Part shown: positions 1-6,531 of the stretch, piece by piece
How positions within the stretch are numbered: the stretch's first letter is position 1
Layout: every line of letters starts with the position of its first letter
Assembly (NCBI GenBank): GCA_964569845.1
Contig: CAZMUQ010000037.1
Location: forward strand, 1-9,838
Origin: CAZMUQ01 sp964569845
GTDB lineage: Archaea > Thermoproteota > Bathyarchaeia > Hecatellales > Hecatellaceae
Length of the DNA stretch: 9,838 nucleotides
Direction of reading: 5' to 3'
The notes under the pieces: model-generated
The model's database searches: none
What the model saw: only the letters and a program-made list of their open reading frames with translations
Told to the model about the DNA's origin: nothing
Program-made: the position numbers and the translations under genes

Positions 1-17
1 CTTCCTTACTTTTAGGT

Positions 18-91
18 GCCGCGGTAGCTCAGCCTGGGAGAGCGCCCGGCTGAAGACCGGGTTGTCGCAGGTTCAAATCCTGCCCGCGGCA
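18..91 (+). tRNA. trnF: tRNA-Phe (anticodon GAA)
   Basis: A full cloverleaf can be folded by eye. The 7-bp acceptor stem is GCCGCGG (18-24) with CCGCGGC (84-90), followed by discriminator A91. The D stem is GCTC/GAGC (27-30/40-43). The anticodon stem is CCCGG/CCGGG (45-49/57-61) around a loop with anticodon GAA at 52-54. The T stem is GCAGG/CCTGC (67-71/79-83) with loop TTCAAAT. All four stems are perfectly paired. No intron interrupts the anticodon loop, and the 3' CCA is not encoded, so it must be added after transcription. The promoter lies largely outside the window, since only 17 bases precede the gene. It decodes UUC/UUU as phenylalanine. Confidence 0.97.
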
Positions 92-99
92 AATTCGCC

Positions 100-108
100 T
101 CTTTTTCT
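100..108 (+). terminator. T-rich terminator of the tRNA gene
   Basis: A pyrimidine tract with five consecutive T residues (102-106) starts nine bases after the tRNA discriminator base. Archaeal RNA polymerase commonly terminates on such oligo-T stretches without needing a hairpin. The position directly after a stable RNA gene fits; the assignment is by sequence and position only. Confidence 0.5.
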
Positions 109-117
109 AAATTTTAA

Positions 118-142
118 CTTTAGTATGCTTGTATACCTAAAG
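118..142. repeat. imperfect inverted repeat between convergent tRNA and permease gene
   Basis: CTTTAG (118-123) pairs with CTAAAG (137-142). The stem extends through TAT/ATA (124-126 and 133-135) with one bulged C at 136, leaving a 6-nt loop. It lies in the 77-bp gap between the end of the plus-strand tRNA and the end of the minus-strand permease gene, where transcripts converge. It could form a weak hairpin that helps termination or protects the 3' end. Apart from this and the T tract, the gap holds nothing recognisable. Confidence 0.3.
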
Positions 143-168
143 AGCTAGAGGTTAGAGAGAACTCGTTA

Positions 169-1023
169 CTAAATTTCGCTTATGAGAATTTTTCTAAACC
201 TAAACCTCATTTTTGGATCTAAAAAGTCTCTTAGCCCATCTCCTAACAGGATAAAGCCTGCTACTGTAAGGATTATAAAAATTGATGGAAATATTACAAG
301 CCATGGGGCTACCCGCATATATGTTATTCCTTCCCTTAAAATTAACCCGCATTCGGGGGTAGGTGGTTGAACACCTACTCCTAGAAAACATAAGCTTGAA
401 ACTATAATGAATGTTAAACCCATAGTGGTAGCTGTAAGAGCTATTACTGGAGCTAAGGAGTTTGGTATTAGATGCTTTATTATTAAATATTTACCTTCAG
501 CACCTATCGCCTTTAACCCCTCAACAAACCCTTCATTTTTAAGTGAAAGTGTAACATTTCTTGAAACTCTGGCAAAGAAAACCCAAAGAGATAAAACTAA
601 GATGGTAAAGAGATTTAAAATTGAAAAACCAAAAAATCCTACAAACATTAAGGCAAGAATAAGGGTTGGAAGTGAAAGCATAAGGTTTACAAAGTAGTAG
701 ATAATTTCATCAATAATACCTCCATAGTAGCCAGCAATCACTCCTAAAATTGTGCCTACACCTGCTGAAAATAGAACTGAAGGTATGATAAGTATAAGCG
801 ATATTTCTAAACCAGCTAGTATCCTTATGAGAAGATCTCTACCCATATGGTCTGTTCCAAGGGGATGTGTAAGAGATGGTGGAAGAAGCATACTTGATAA
901 GTCAGGTTCAATTGGATCATAAGGTATAAAAAGTTGCCCAAAAAAGCTGAAGGCAATAATTATGGACACTATTATAAAACCTGCCAATAAACGTCTATCT
1001 GAAAAAATATTTTCCAGAATCAT
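169..1023 (-). CDS. dppC: ABC transporter permease, DppC/OppC (NikC-like) type
   Basis: Inner-membrane permease of a peptide/nickel-type ABC importer, 284 aa, normal length for the family. An N-terminal membrane segment lies at about residues 13-31. It is followed by the family's conserved HPLGTDHMGRDLL stretch (53-65) and then further hydrophobic helices. The ATPase-coupling EAA-type loop is at about 166-193 (GLKAIGAEGKYLIIKHLIPN). The C-terminal family signatures SSLCFLGVGVQPPTPECG (209-226) and LLGDGLRDFLDPKMR (259-273) are both present. Its ATG overlaps the stop of the upstream permease gene in an ATGA, so it is the last gene of the three-gene minus-strand operon and is probably translationally coupled. 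The two ATPases needed for activity are encoded at 5572-7492 on the other strand. The substrate cannot be read from this subunit. The symbol is given at family level. Confidence 0.93.
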   Translation of the reverse strand: MILENIFSDRRLLAGFIIVSIIIAFSFFGQLFIPYDPIEPDLSSMLLPPSLTHPLGTDHMGRDLLIRILAGLEISLILIIPSVLFSAGVGTILGVIAGYYGGIIDEIIYYFVNLMLSLPTLILALMFVGFFGFSILNLFTILVLSLWVFFARVSRNVTLSLKNEGFVEGLKAIGAEGKYLIIKHLIPNSLAPVIALTATTMGLTFIIVSSLCFLGVGVQPPTPECGLILREGITYMRVAPWLVIFPSIFIILTVAGFILLGDGLRDFLDPKMRFRFRKILISEI

Positions 1024-1979
1024 CTCTGAGAAAACCCAAGTCTAATTTTTGGGTTTATTATAGCGCATAAAATGTCAATAAAAAGATTTACTATACAGTA
1101 TGATATTGCGCCAAATATAACACAACCTAAGATAAGTGGATAGTCCCTGTTAAATATAGAGTCCACTAATAGTTTACCAACACCTGGCCATGAAAAAATA
1201 GTTTCAACTACAACTACTCCAGTTATTAGATGTCCTACTTCCAATCCTAAAATACTTAAAAATGGTACTATAGAGTTTCTAAGTGCATGCTTAAGAACTA
1301 TAAGTTTTTTTGGTAAACCTATTGCTTTCGCTAATCTAATATAATCTTGCTCTAAAACTTCAATCATGCTTAGCTGTAAAACTTTTAAAGGTCTTACTGA
1401 AAGGATTATTCCAAGCGTGAAAGATGGTAAGATTAGGTGGAAAGGAGTTTCAAAACCAACAAAAGGTAGCACTTTAAATGTTACACCAAAAATTAGGATT
1501 AGAAGAAGTCCTAGAACATAGGCTGGTATTGATGAGCCAAAAATAGTGAAAAAATTGATAAATTGGTAAAGTAAACCTTTTCTTTTTACAGCTGAAGTTA
1601 TCCCTAGTGAAAGAGTTAAGATAAGCGATATTAACGTACTTGCTATTGCTAAGGAAATGGTGGCTGGAAGTCTAGCCATAATTTCTGAAGTAACTGGTGC
1701 ATCTGTGATTAACGAGTAGCCTAAATTTCCTCTAATTACTGATGTAAGCCACCTGTAATACTGAACATAAACTGGTAATTCAAGCCCGTATTTTTCCTTA
1801 AACCCTAAAAGAAGATTTTCATGGGTAGCTGCTTCTTCACAATATTTTTCAGCAATTATTGTTCTAGCTACATCTCCAGGAGCTGTCTTTAAAAAGATAA
1901 ATGTAAGTGTTACAACTCCAGCAATAACAAGTAATGTTAGTGTTAACCTTTTAACTATGTACTTTAGCATATTCATCAT
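1020..1979 (-). CDS. dppB: ABC transporter permease, DppB/OppB (NikB-like) type
   Basis: Partner permease of the importer, 319 aa, a usual DppB length. The first transmembrane helix is at about residues 7-31 and is followed by the family's APGD motif (33-36). The conserved YGLELPVYVQYYRWLTSVIRGNLGYS block (64-89) then precedes five more hydrophobic helices. The EAA-type ATPase contact loop is at about 212-239 (DYIRLAKAIGLPKKLIVLKH, then ALRNSIVP). The signature ETIFSWPGVGKLLVDSI is at 259-275. The ATG overlaps the TGA of the binding-protein gene by 4 nt (ATGA). There is no clear ribosome binding site, so translation probably depends on coupling. The start could equally be Met2 or Met4 of the MMNM beginning. 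It forms the translocation pore with the DppC-type subunit. Confidence 0.93.
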   Translation of the reverse strand: MMNMLKYIVKRLTLTLLVIAGVVTLTFIFLKTAPGDVARTIIAEKYCEEAATHENLLLGFKEKYGLELPVYVQYYRWLTSVIRGNLGYSLITDAPVTSEIMARLPATISLAIASTLISLILTLSLGITSAVKRKGLLYQFINFFTIFGSSIPAYVLGLLLILIFGVTFKVLPFVGFETPFHLILPSFTLGIILSVRPLKVLQLSMIEVLEQDYIRLAKAIGLPKKLIVLKHALRNSIVPFLSILGLEVGHLITGVVVVETIFSWPGVGKLLVDSIFNRDYPLILGCVIFGAISYCIVNLFIDILCAIINPKIRLGFSQR

Positions 1980-3529
1980 GTTGCTATGTCGGTTTTTGCT
2001 AAAGGTTTAAATGCTCTCCAAAAACCTTGGTGAAGAATAAAGTTAATAACCTTCTTATTCATAGCTACGGCTGTTTCATAGTAGTAAATGTCAATTTCTG
2101 GAATATTTTTAGCAATTTCCTCCTGTATTAGGTGATGAAGTTGAAGATGTCTTTCTGGGTTTAAGCATGTACTCATCTCATTAAGTAGCTTATCCAGTTG
2201 TTTACTGGTAAATATTTTAATGAATCCCTTAGAGTAGTAATTAGCAAAATAGTAGTTATATGGGTTATCATGTGGAATATACCATTGATCCTTTAGTAGG
2301 AGGTCAAAATCTTTTTTATAGTATTTTTCTCTTAAAGCTGGATAATCAACACCATCTAATATTACTTCAATACCAACTTTTTTAAGCTGATTTTTAACAG
2401 CTTCCGCTACTAATTTATGTTCAAGCTTCATTATTTGAAACGTTAGTTTTAATTTTAATGGTTTGCCATTCTTATCGAGGATACCATCCCCGTTACTATC
2501 TTCCCATCCTTCCTCAGCTAGAAGAATCTTAGCTTTTTCAGGATTGTACTCTGGCAATTTAACATTCATATTAACATATTTTCCAAATGCTGGAGAAAGT
2601 ATGTGGTGCGCAGGATGCGCATATTTCCCTATAAGGGAGCTTATAGCTTCCTTGTTAATTGCATAAGCTATTGCTTTTCTTACCTTTACACTATTTAATG
2701 GGTCGATAAACGTGTTTAAGTAGATAACGTTGTTACCTTGGCCTGGCTTACTTTTAACTGTTATGTCTGGATTTTCCTCTAACCTAGACATTGCTGGCAG
2801 CAATCCCCTACAGTAGATTAGGTCAACCTCTCCAGCCTCTAATGCCATAACTCTGGCATCCGGGTCAGGAATAATCTTAACAATGATTTCATCAATTTTT
2901 GGTTCTCCAGCCCAATAATCCTTATTTTTCTCAAGAACTATTTTTTCTCCCTTAACCCACTTAACAAGTTTAAATGGCCCTGTACCTATTGGTTTAACTA
3001 TTTTTCCATTTTCAAAAGCTGTGGAGCTTATTATACCTGAGAATGCGACAGCAACATCAGATGCTATAGTATAGCATGGCTTCTTAAAATATAGCTTCAC
3101 TGTATATTTGTCAGGGCATTCAACTTTTTCAAGAAATACCAGATTTCCAAAGCGGTAAGGCATATTTTCAAATGTTACTTTAACATCCTCTGAATCAAGT
3201 TCAGTTCCATCATGAAACTTTACACCTTCTCTTAGATGGAAGGTCCAAATTTTGCCATCTGAAGATATTTCCCAGCTTTTAGCTAAACCTGGAACCTGAT
3301 TCCAGTTTTCATCAAGTTCTACTAAGCAATCATAAATAAGGCTTCCAAGCTGCCATAAACCACCTGGCTGCGGAGAATATCCATTAATATCCTGGTCCAT
3401 AGCTATTTTAAGAATTTTCTTCTTAGGTGTAGTTATACCGCTAAAAAATCCCCCAATAAAGGCTCCTGCAATTACTCCTACTACAATAATAGCTATGCAA
3501 ATTGTAATTGTAAGATGCGTTTTTCTCAT
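1976..3529 (-). CDS. extracytoplasmic solute-binding protein, family 5 (oligopeptide/nickel class, NikA-like)
   Basis: Substrate receptor of the importer, 517 aa, a normal length for SBP family 5. The N-terminus has a short basic start (MRKTH) and one hydrophobic helix (about 8-30). I see no lipobox-type Cys, so it is probably an uncleaved membrane anchor or a signal peptide, with the receptor domain outside the cell. Family hallmarks are LGSLIYDCLVELDENW (61-76), WTFHLREGVKFHDG (95-108), PIGTGPFKLVKW (180-191) and VRKAIAYAINKEAI (283-296). The stretch around GEVDLIYCRGLLP (233-245) recalls nickel-binding NikA more than classical DppA/OppA, a comparison made from memory. A DxNGDGxxD-like acidic loop lies at about 344-352. 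GGTGAT (3533-3538, complement) stands 3 nt before the ATG. It is the first gene of its operon. Substrate unproven: peptide, metal chelate and sugar-derived ligands all occur in the family. Confidence 0.92.
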   Translation of the reverse strand: MRKTHLTITICIAIIVVGVIAGAFIGGFFSGITTPKKKILKIAMDQDINGYSPQPGGLWQLGSLIYDCLVELDENWNQVPGLAKSWEISSDGKIWTFHLREGVKFHDGTELDSEDVKVTFENMPYRFGNLVFLEKVECPDKYTVKLYFKKPCYTIASDVAVAFSGIISSTAFENGKIVKPIGTGPFKLVKWVKGEKIVLEKNKDYWAGEPKIDEIIVKIIPDPDARVMALEAGEVDLIYCRGLLPAMSRLEENPDITVKSKPGQGNNVIYLNTFIDPLNSVKVRKAIAYAINKEAISSLIGKYAHPAHHILSPAFGKYVNMNVKLPEYNPEKAKILLAEEGWEDSNGDGILDKNGKPLKLKLTFQIMKLEHKLVAEAVKNQLKKVGIEVILDGVDYPALREKYYKKDFDLLLKDQWYIPHDNPYNYYFANYYSKGFIKIFTSKQLDKLLNEMSTCLNPERHLQLHHLIQEEIAKNIPEIDIYYYETAVAMNKKVINFILHQGFWRAFKPLAKTDIAT

Positions 3530-3532
3530 ATC

Positions 3533-3538
3533 ATCACC
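3533..3538 (-). promoter_or_regulatory. ribosome binding site GGTGAT of the binding-protein gene
   Basis: On the minus strand GGTGAT lies 3 nt before ATG 3529. It matches the complement of the usual archaeal 16S rRNA 3' end. The same motif with 3-nt spacing precedes the DUF364 gene at 4643, so this spacing seems normal in this genome. Confidence 0.7.
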
Positions 3539-3558
3539 ATAGTAATACTATTTATGAG

Positions 3559-3581
3559 TCAAGTAATATTTTTATACTTGA
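3559..3581. promoter_or_regulatory. candidate operator palindrome in the divergent promoter region
   Basis: A perfect 7-bp inverted repeat, TCAAGTA-N9-TACTTGA, spans 23 bp. It covers the minus-strand TATA element (3569-3576) and touches the factor-B recognition region of the plus-strand promoter. Arm length and spacing suit a dimeric helix-turn-helix regulator. A bound protein would block the binding-protein operon and could also affect the methyltransferase/ATPase operon. No regulator gene adjoins it. I do not recognise the motif as a known regulator's consensus. Confidence 0.45.
3569..3576 (-). promoter_or_regulatory. TATA box of the binding-protein/permease operon
   Basis: TATAAAAA reads on the minus strand. 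With the usual archaeal distance of about 25 bp from TATA centre to start, transcription would begin near 3546. That leaves a leader of about 17 nt that contains the GGTGAT ribosome binding site. The geometry is self-consistent. Confidence 0.55.
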
Positions 3582-3585
3582 AAAG

Positions 3586-3593
3586 TTTATAAA
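3586..3593 (+). promoter_or_regulatory. TATA box of the methyltransferase/DUF364/ATPase operon
   Basis: TTTATAAA is preceded by a purine-rich stretch (GAAAAG, 3580-3585) that can serve as factor-B recognition element. The predicted transcript start is near 3615, only a few bases before ATG 3621, so the mRNA would have a very short leader or none. It lies back to back with the minus-strand TATA box, only 9 bp away. Confidence 0.6.
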
Positions 3594-3610
3594 TTTTTCC
3601 AGAATCCGCT

Positions 3611-3615
3611 GGTGA
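3611..3615 (+). promoter_or_regulatory. ribosome binding site GGTGA that decides the methyltransferase start
   Basis: GGTGA lies 5 nt before ATG 3621. The in-frame GTG at 3612 is part of this motif and lies at or upstream of the predicted transcript start. ATG 3621 is therefore preferred over a longer reading from the GTG. Confidence 0.55.
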
Positions 3616-3620
3616 ACTTT

Positions 3621-4652
3621 ATGAGTCTTAATGTGTTATCCCAACTTTTACCGGATGTTCCCTATAAGGAGCTTCAAAAGTTAATACAAGCTTCAGAAAT
3701 TTTCCGTATATTGCAGGTAGCCTTACAGTTTGACCTTTTTTCCTTAATTAAGGAGAGTAAATCACTTAGTGTTGAAGAAATTGCAGAAAAATTAAGTATT
3801 AAAGATTTTTCCTCCTTTAAACGCTTACTTGATATTTTGGTTGCTTCAGGTTTTCTTGTAAAATTAAATGGTAAATATTCTCTTACTAGGTTAAGTGAAA
3901 TTTATCTTGTAAAAGATAGCTTTTTCCATGTTAATGAACTTTTTCTACTCTATAGCAAAAATGAAGATAGTTTAACCAGAATAAATACTCTCCTATTGGA
4001 AGAACGTAAAAGAGGTAGTGGTGAAGATTACACCTACATTGATGAAGTTTTTATTGTTGGTCATGCACAAGCAGCTTTAACCGGAAGTTTACAGAAATCT
4101 GTTAATATCCTAGCAGAACTTCCAGAGTTTAAGAATGCAAAAAGAATGCTTGATTTAGGCGGTGGTCATGGTCTATATGCAATAGCTTTTGCACAACTAA
4201 ACCCAAGTTTGGAGGTAGTAGTTTTTGATTTACCCCATGTTATACCAATAACTAGGAGGTATATTGAGGCTTACAGGATGGTTAACCGTGTAAAGGTTAT
4301 GGCTGGAGATTTTAATGTTGATAACATAGGTGAAGGATATGACATAGTTTTTATGTCTGATATCACAGTAACCGTAGAGCTTCTAAAAAAAGTTTATAAA
4401 TCTTTAAATAAGGATGGTTTAGCTATCCTTAGACGATGGTTCATTAATGATGATGAGCTAGGCCCTCTTACTTCTCTACTGTTTGATTTTAAACTTTCAC
4501 TTATTGGTAGCAAGCATAGGGTATTAAAGCTAAAAGAATACGAGGAATTATTTGTTAAAGCTAATTTTCAACTTTACAAAGTTATTAACCTAGTTACACC
4601 TGAGGATCCGGCTATACTGATAATAGCTAAAAAAGGTGAGGAATGTTGGTAG
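3621..4652 (+). CDS. SAM-dependent methyltransferase, O-methyltransferase family 2-like
   Basis: Cytoplasmic class I methyltransferase, 343 aa from ATG 3621, with the two-domain layout of the hydroxyneurosporene/acetylserotonin O-methyltransferase family (Methyltransf_2). The N-terminal half is a winged-helix dimerisation domain: SLSVEEIAEKLSI, then RLLDILVASGFLVKLNGKYSLT (about residues 48-89). The catalytic domain starts at about 160. Its SAM-binding motif I MLDLGGGHGLYA is at 176-187 and the acidic strand VVVFDLP at 199-205. The next motif, AGDF, is at 228-231. The position where this family usually has the catalytic His (an LHDW-type motif) reads FMSDITVT (about 244-251), without His or Trp. 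The acceptor or chemistry may thus differ from ordinary O-methylation. It is first in the operon and overlaps the DUF364 gene by 10 bp. Given the neighbours, the acceptor may be a transported or chelating small molecule (inference). Confidence 0.85.
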   Translation: MSLNVLSQLLPDVPYKELQKLIQASEIFRILQVALQFDLFSLIKESKSLSVEEIAEKLSIKDFSSFKRLLDILVASGFLVKLNGKYSLTRLSEIYLVKDSFFHVNELFLLYSKNEDSLTRINTLLLEERKRGSGEDYTYIDEVFIVGHAQAALTGSLQKSVNILAELPEFKNAKRMLDLGGGHGLYAIAFAQLNPSLEVVVFDLPHVIPITRRYIEAYRMVNRVKVMAGDFNVDNIGEGYDIVFMSDITVTVELLKKVYKSLNKDGLAILRRWFINDDELGPLTSLLFDFKLSLIGSKHRVLKLKEYEELFVKANFQLYKVINLVTPEDPAILIIAKKGEECW

Positions 4653-5551
4653 TAGAAAACTTAATTTTGGAAACCGCTAAAGACTTGGAGGAACTTAACA
4701 TATCTGCAATACTTTATGATATGGTAATTACAATTTTTTGTCCATTAACAGTAACATATGTTAAGTATGATGATGAGAATTTAGGTTGCGGTATGGTTGT
4801 AAATACCACTACTGGCGGAGAAAAATTACCCTTAGAATTGCTTGAAAAGCTTTACCAATCTTGTACTTTTGGTAGGAATCCATATGAAATTGTTGTGGAG
4901 TATGCTAAGAAGCATAGTAAATTATGGTCTGAAAAAACCTTCTATAACTCTGTTGCAATCTCAACATTAGGTGCCCTTTCTCATAGATTGATGTGCAAGA
5001 AATTGTTAGAAAAAGAGGGTTGCATTGTTGAAGAATATCGAATAGGCAGTAAAGAATTGTTTGAAAGCGAGTTAAGGTATCTAGATAAGGATGATGTTGT
5101 AACAATAATTGGTTTTGCTTATTGGTCTTTTCCTAGCTTAGTTAAAAAAGTTAAAGAAGTAAGGGTTACTGAGCTAATAAACCTTAAACAATTTGATGTT
5201 ATAAGCCTGCAAAAAATACAACCTAAAATTAAAGTATATCATGCAGCTAACCAAAAAGAAGCATTAGAAGATTCTGATGTTGTTTTTATAACGGGTATGA
5301 GTATTCCGAATGAAACTATTTTTGATATTCTTCGAGATTGTAAAAATTCAAGACTTAAAATTCTTTATGGTCCTTCATGCTTCTTCTACCCTAAACATCT
5401 GTTTGATTTAGGTGTAGATATTATACGTGCGATGAAGATTCCAGCTAACAATGAATTTAAACAAAACTTGATTGATACAAGAGGATATTATCCTTTTAGA
5501 AGTCCTGAAACAATAATGCTGGAGATATGTGGCAATAATTTCCGCAGGTAG
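4643..5551 (+). CDS. DUF4213/DUF364 (putative heavy-metal chelation) protein
   Basis: Cytoplasmic protein, 302 aa, no signal peptide or membrane segment. The N-terminal part (about 1-120) fits the DUF4213 enolase-N-like domain: TVTYVKYDDENLGCGMVV, then SVAISTLGALSHRLM (103-117). The C-terminal part (about 150-270) fits the Rossmann-like DUF364 domain: DVVTIIGFAYWSFPSLVKKV (151-170), DSDVVFITGMSIPNETI (210-226), then LYGPSCFFYPKHLFDLGVDI (241-260). The one characterised fold known to me, from Desulfitobacterium, combines these two halves around an active-site cleft with a proposed heavy-metal chelation role. The reaction is unknown. GGTGA lies 3 nt before the ATG, and the gene starts inside the methyltransferase gene, so the two are probably co-translated and may act on the same molecule. 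Placement in a NikA-like importer operon supports metal or metal-chelate handling (inference). Confidence 0.78.
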   Translation: MLVVENLILETAKDLEELNISAILYDMVITIFCPLTVTYVKYDDENLGCGMVVNTTTGGEKLPLELLEKLYQSCTFGRNPYEIVVEYAKKHSKLWSEKTFYNSVAISTLGALSHRLMCKKLLEKEGCIVEEYRIGSKELFESELRYLDKDDVVTIIGFAYWSFPSLVKKVKEVRVTELINLKQFDVISLQKIQPKIKVYHAANQKEALEDSDVVFITGMSIPNETIFDILRDCKNSRLKILYGPSCFFYPKHLFDLGVDIIRAMKIPANNEFKQNLIDTRGYYPFRSPETIMLEICGNNFRR

Positions 5552-5571
5552 TAGTGTGAGGAATAAATTTT

Positions 5572-6531
5572 ATGGGTAATGTTATCCTTACCGTAAAAGG
5601 ATTAGATGTTTCATTTACCTTAGGTAAACTTACATTTAAAGTGTTAAAAAATGTTAACTTGGAGGTTGCAACAGGAGAAACGTTAGGTTTAATTGGTGAA
5701 TCAGGCTCTGGGAAATCTGTTCTTGGACTTTCAATTGTAAGGTTGTTACCTCCAAATGCGGATGTTAGGGGTGAAATCGTCTATAAGGGGGTAAATCTTT
5801 TAGGATTAGAAGAAAAGGATATGGAAAAACTTCGAGGAAAAGAAATAATGTGGATTCCTCAAAATTCTGATTCCTCTTTAGATCCCACCTTTAAAGTGGG
5901 TGACCAGTTAGCTGAATCCTTAATTGTTCATTCAAAATATCAGAAGAGTGTAGCAATAAAAGCTGCTAAAAAAATTTTGCAGATTTTTGGGTTTAAAACG
6001 CCTGAAAACATCATCAATAAGTATCCTTTTGAATTAAGTGGTGGTATGAAACAGAGGGTATTAACAGCTATGGCTATAACAGCGAAACCTTCACTTCTAA
6101 TTTTTGATGAGCCAACAAAAGGGTTAGATGCGGTTATAAAAAAGGAGGTTACTGATTCAATTAACAAGCTTAAAGAGGAAAACCCAAAGCTTTCCATTCT
6201 CCTAATTACCCATGATTTAAATGTTGTTGAAAGATTGTGCAGTAAAGTGGCTATCCTATATTCTGGGGAAGTTGTTGAGATAGCATCTACTAATAATTTT
6301 CTTGAAAAACCATTGCATCCTTATAGTCAGGCATTACTTGATTCTCTTCCTTCAAGAGGGTTTAACCCAATACCTGGTGAAAGTCCTAGCCTACTAGTTG
6401 CTTACCGGGGATGTTGTTTTGAGTCTAGGTGTCCATATGCCTTTAAGTTATGTAAGCAAGTGAAACCTGAATTTGTTGAAGTAGATGGTAGCTTGGTTAG
6501 GTGTCATCTTTATGGCTCTAATAGTAGCTAA
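5572..6531 (+). CDS. dppD: ABC transporter ATP-binding protein, DppD/OppD type
   Basis: First of two ATPases driving the importer, 319 aa. Walker A GESGSGKS is at residues 42-49, Q-loop Gln97 in WIPQNSDSSLDP, signature LSGGMKQR at 155-162, Walker B LLIFDEP at 175-181 and switch His214, so the ATPase site looks intact. The C-terminal oligopeptide-transporter extension includes LHPYSQALLDSLP and GESPSL. It carries Cys281, Cys282, Cys287, Cys294 and Cys311 in the CCFESRCPYAFKLC...CHLY arrangement; related subunits use such Cys residues to bind an iron-sulfur cluster. A GTGAGG motif lies about 10 nt before the ATG, 20 bp after the DUF364 stop. It presumably pairs with the permeases at 169-1979, as no other permeases are nearby. 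Confidence 0.94.
   Translation: MGNVILTVKGLDVSFTLGKLTFKVLKNVNLEVATGETLGLIGESGSGKSVLGLSIVRLLPPNADVRGEIVYKGVNLLGLEEKDMEKLRGKEIMWIPQNSDSSLDPTFKVGDQLAESLIVHSKYQKSVAIKAAKKILQIFGFKTPENIINKYPFELSGGMKQRVLTAMAITAKPSLLIFDEPTKGLDAVIKKEVTDSINKLKEENPKLSILLITHDLNVVERLCSKVAILYSGEVVEIASTNNFLEKPLHPYSQALLDSLPSRGFNPIPGESPSLLVAYRGCCFESRCPYAFKLCKQVKPEFVEVDGSLVRCHLYGSNSS

Noticed and set aside
1..168. The tRNA gene as an integration site for a mobile element
   Set aside because: The tRNA 3' end is not repeated elsewhere in the window as far as I can see, and no integrase gene is present, so there is no evidence for an attachment site.
182..697. Plus-strand open frames within the DppC-type gene
   Set aside because: They are antisense shadows of a gene with clear family signatures. 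Their translations show no domain pattern and they lack ribosome binding sites.
2463..2666. Plus-strand open frame inside the binding-protein gene
   Set aside because: It is antisense to a well-supported receptor gene and its protein is featureless.
4905..5105. Minus-strand open frame inside the DUF364 gene
   Set aside because: It is antisense to a supported gene, has no promoter and resembles no family.
6485..6511. Upstream ATG for the DppF-type gene
   Set aside because: The extra residues MVAWLGVIF do not fit the cytoplasmic ATPase N-terminus, and the AGGTG site serves ATG 6512.
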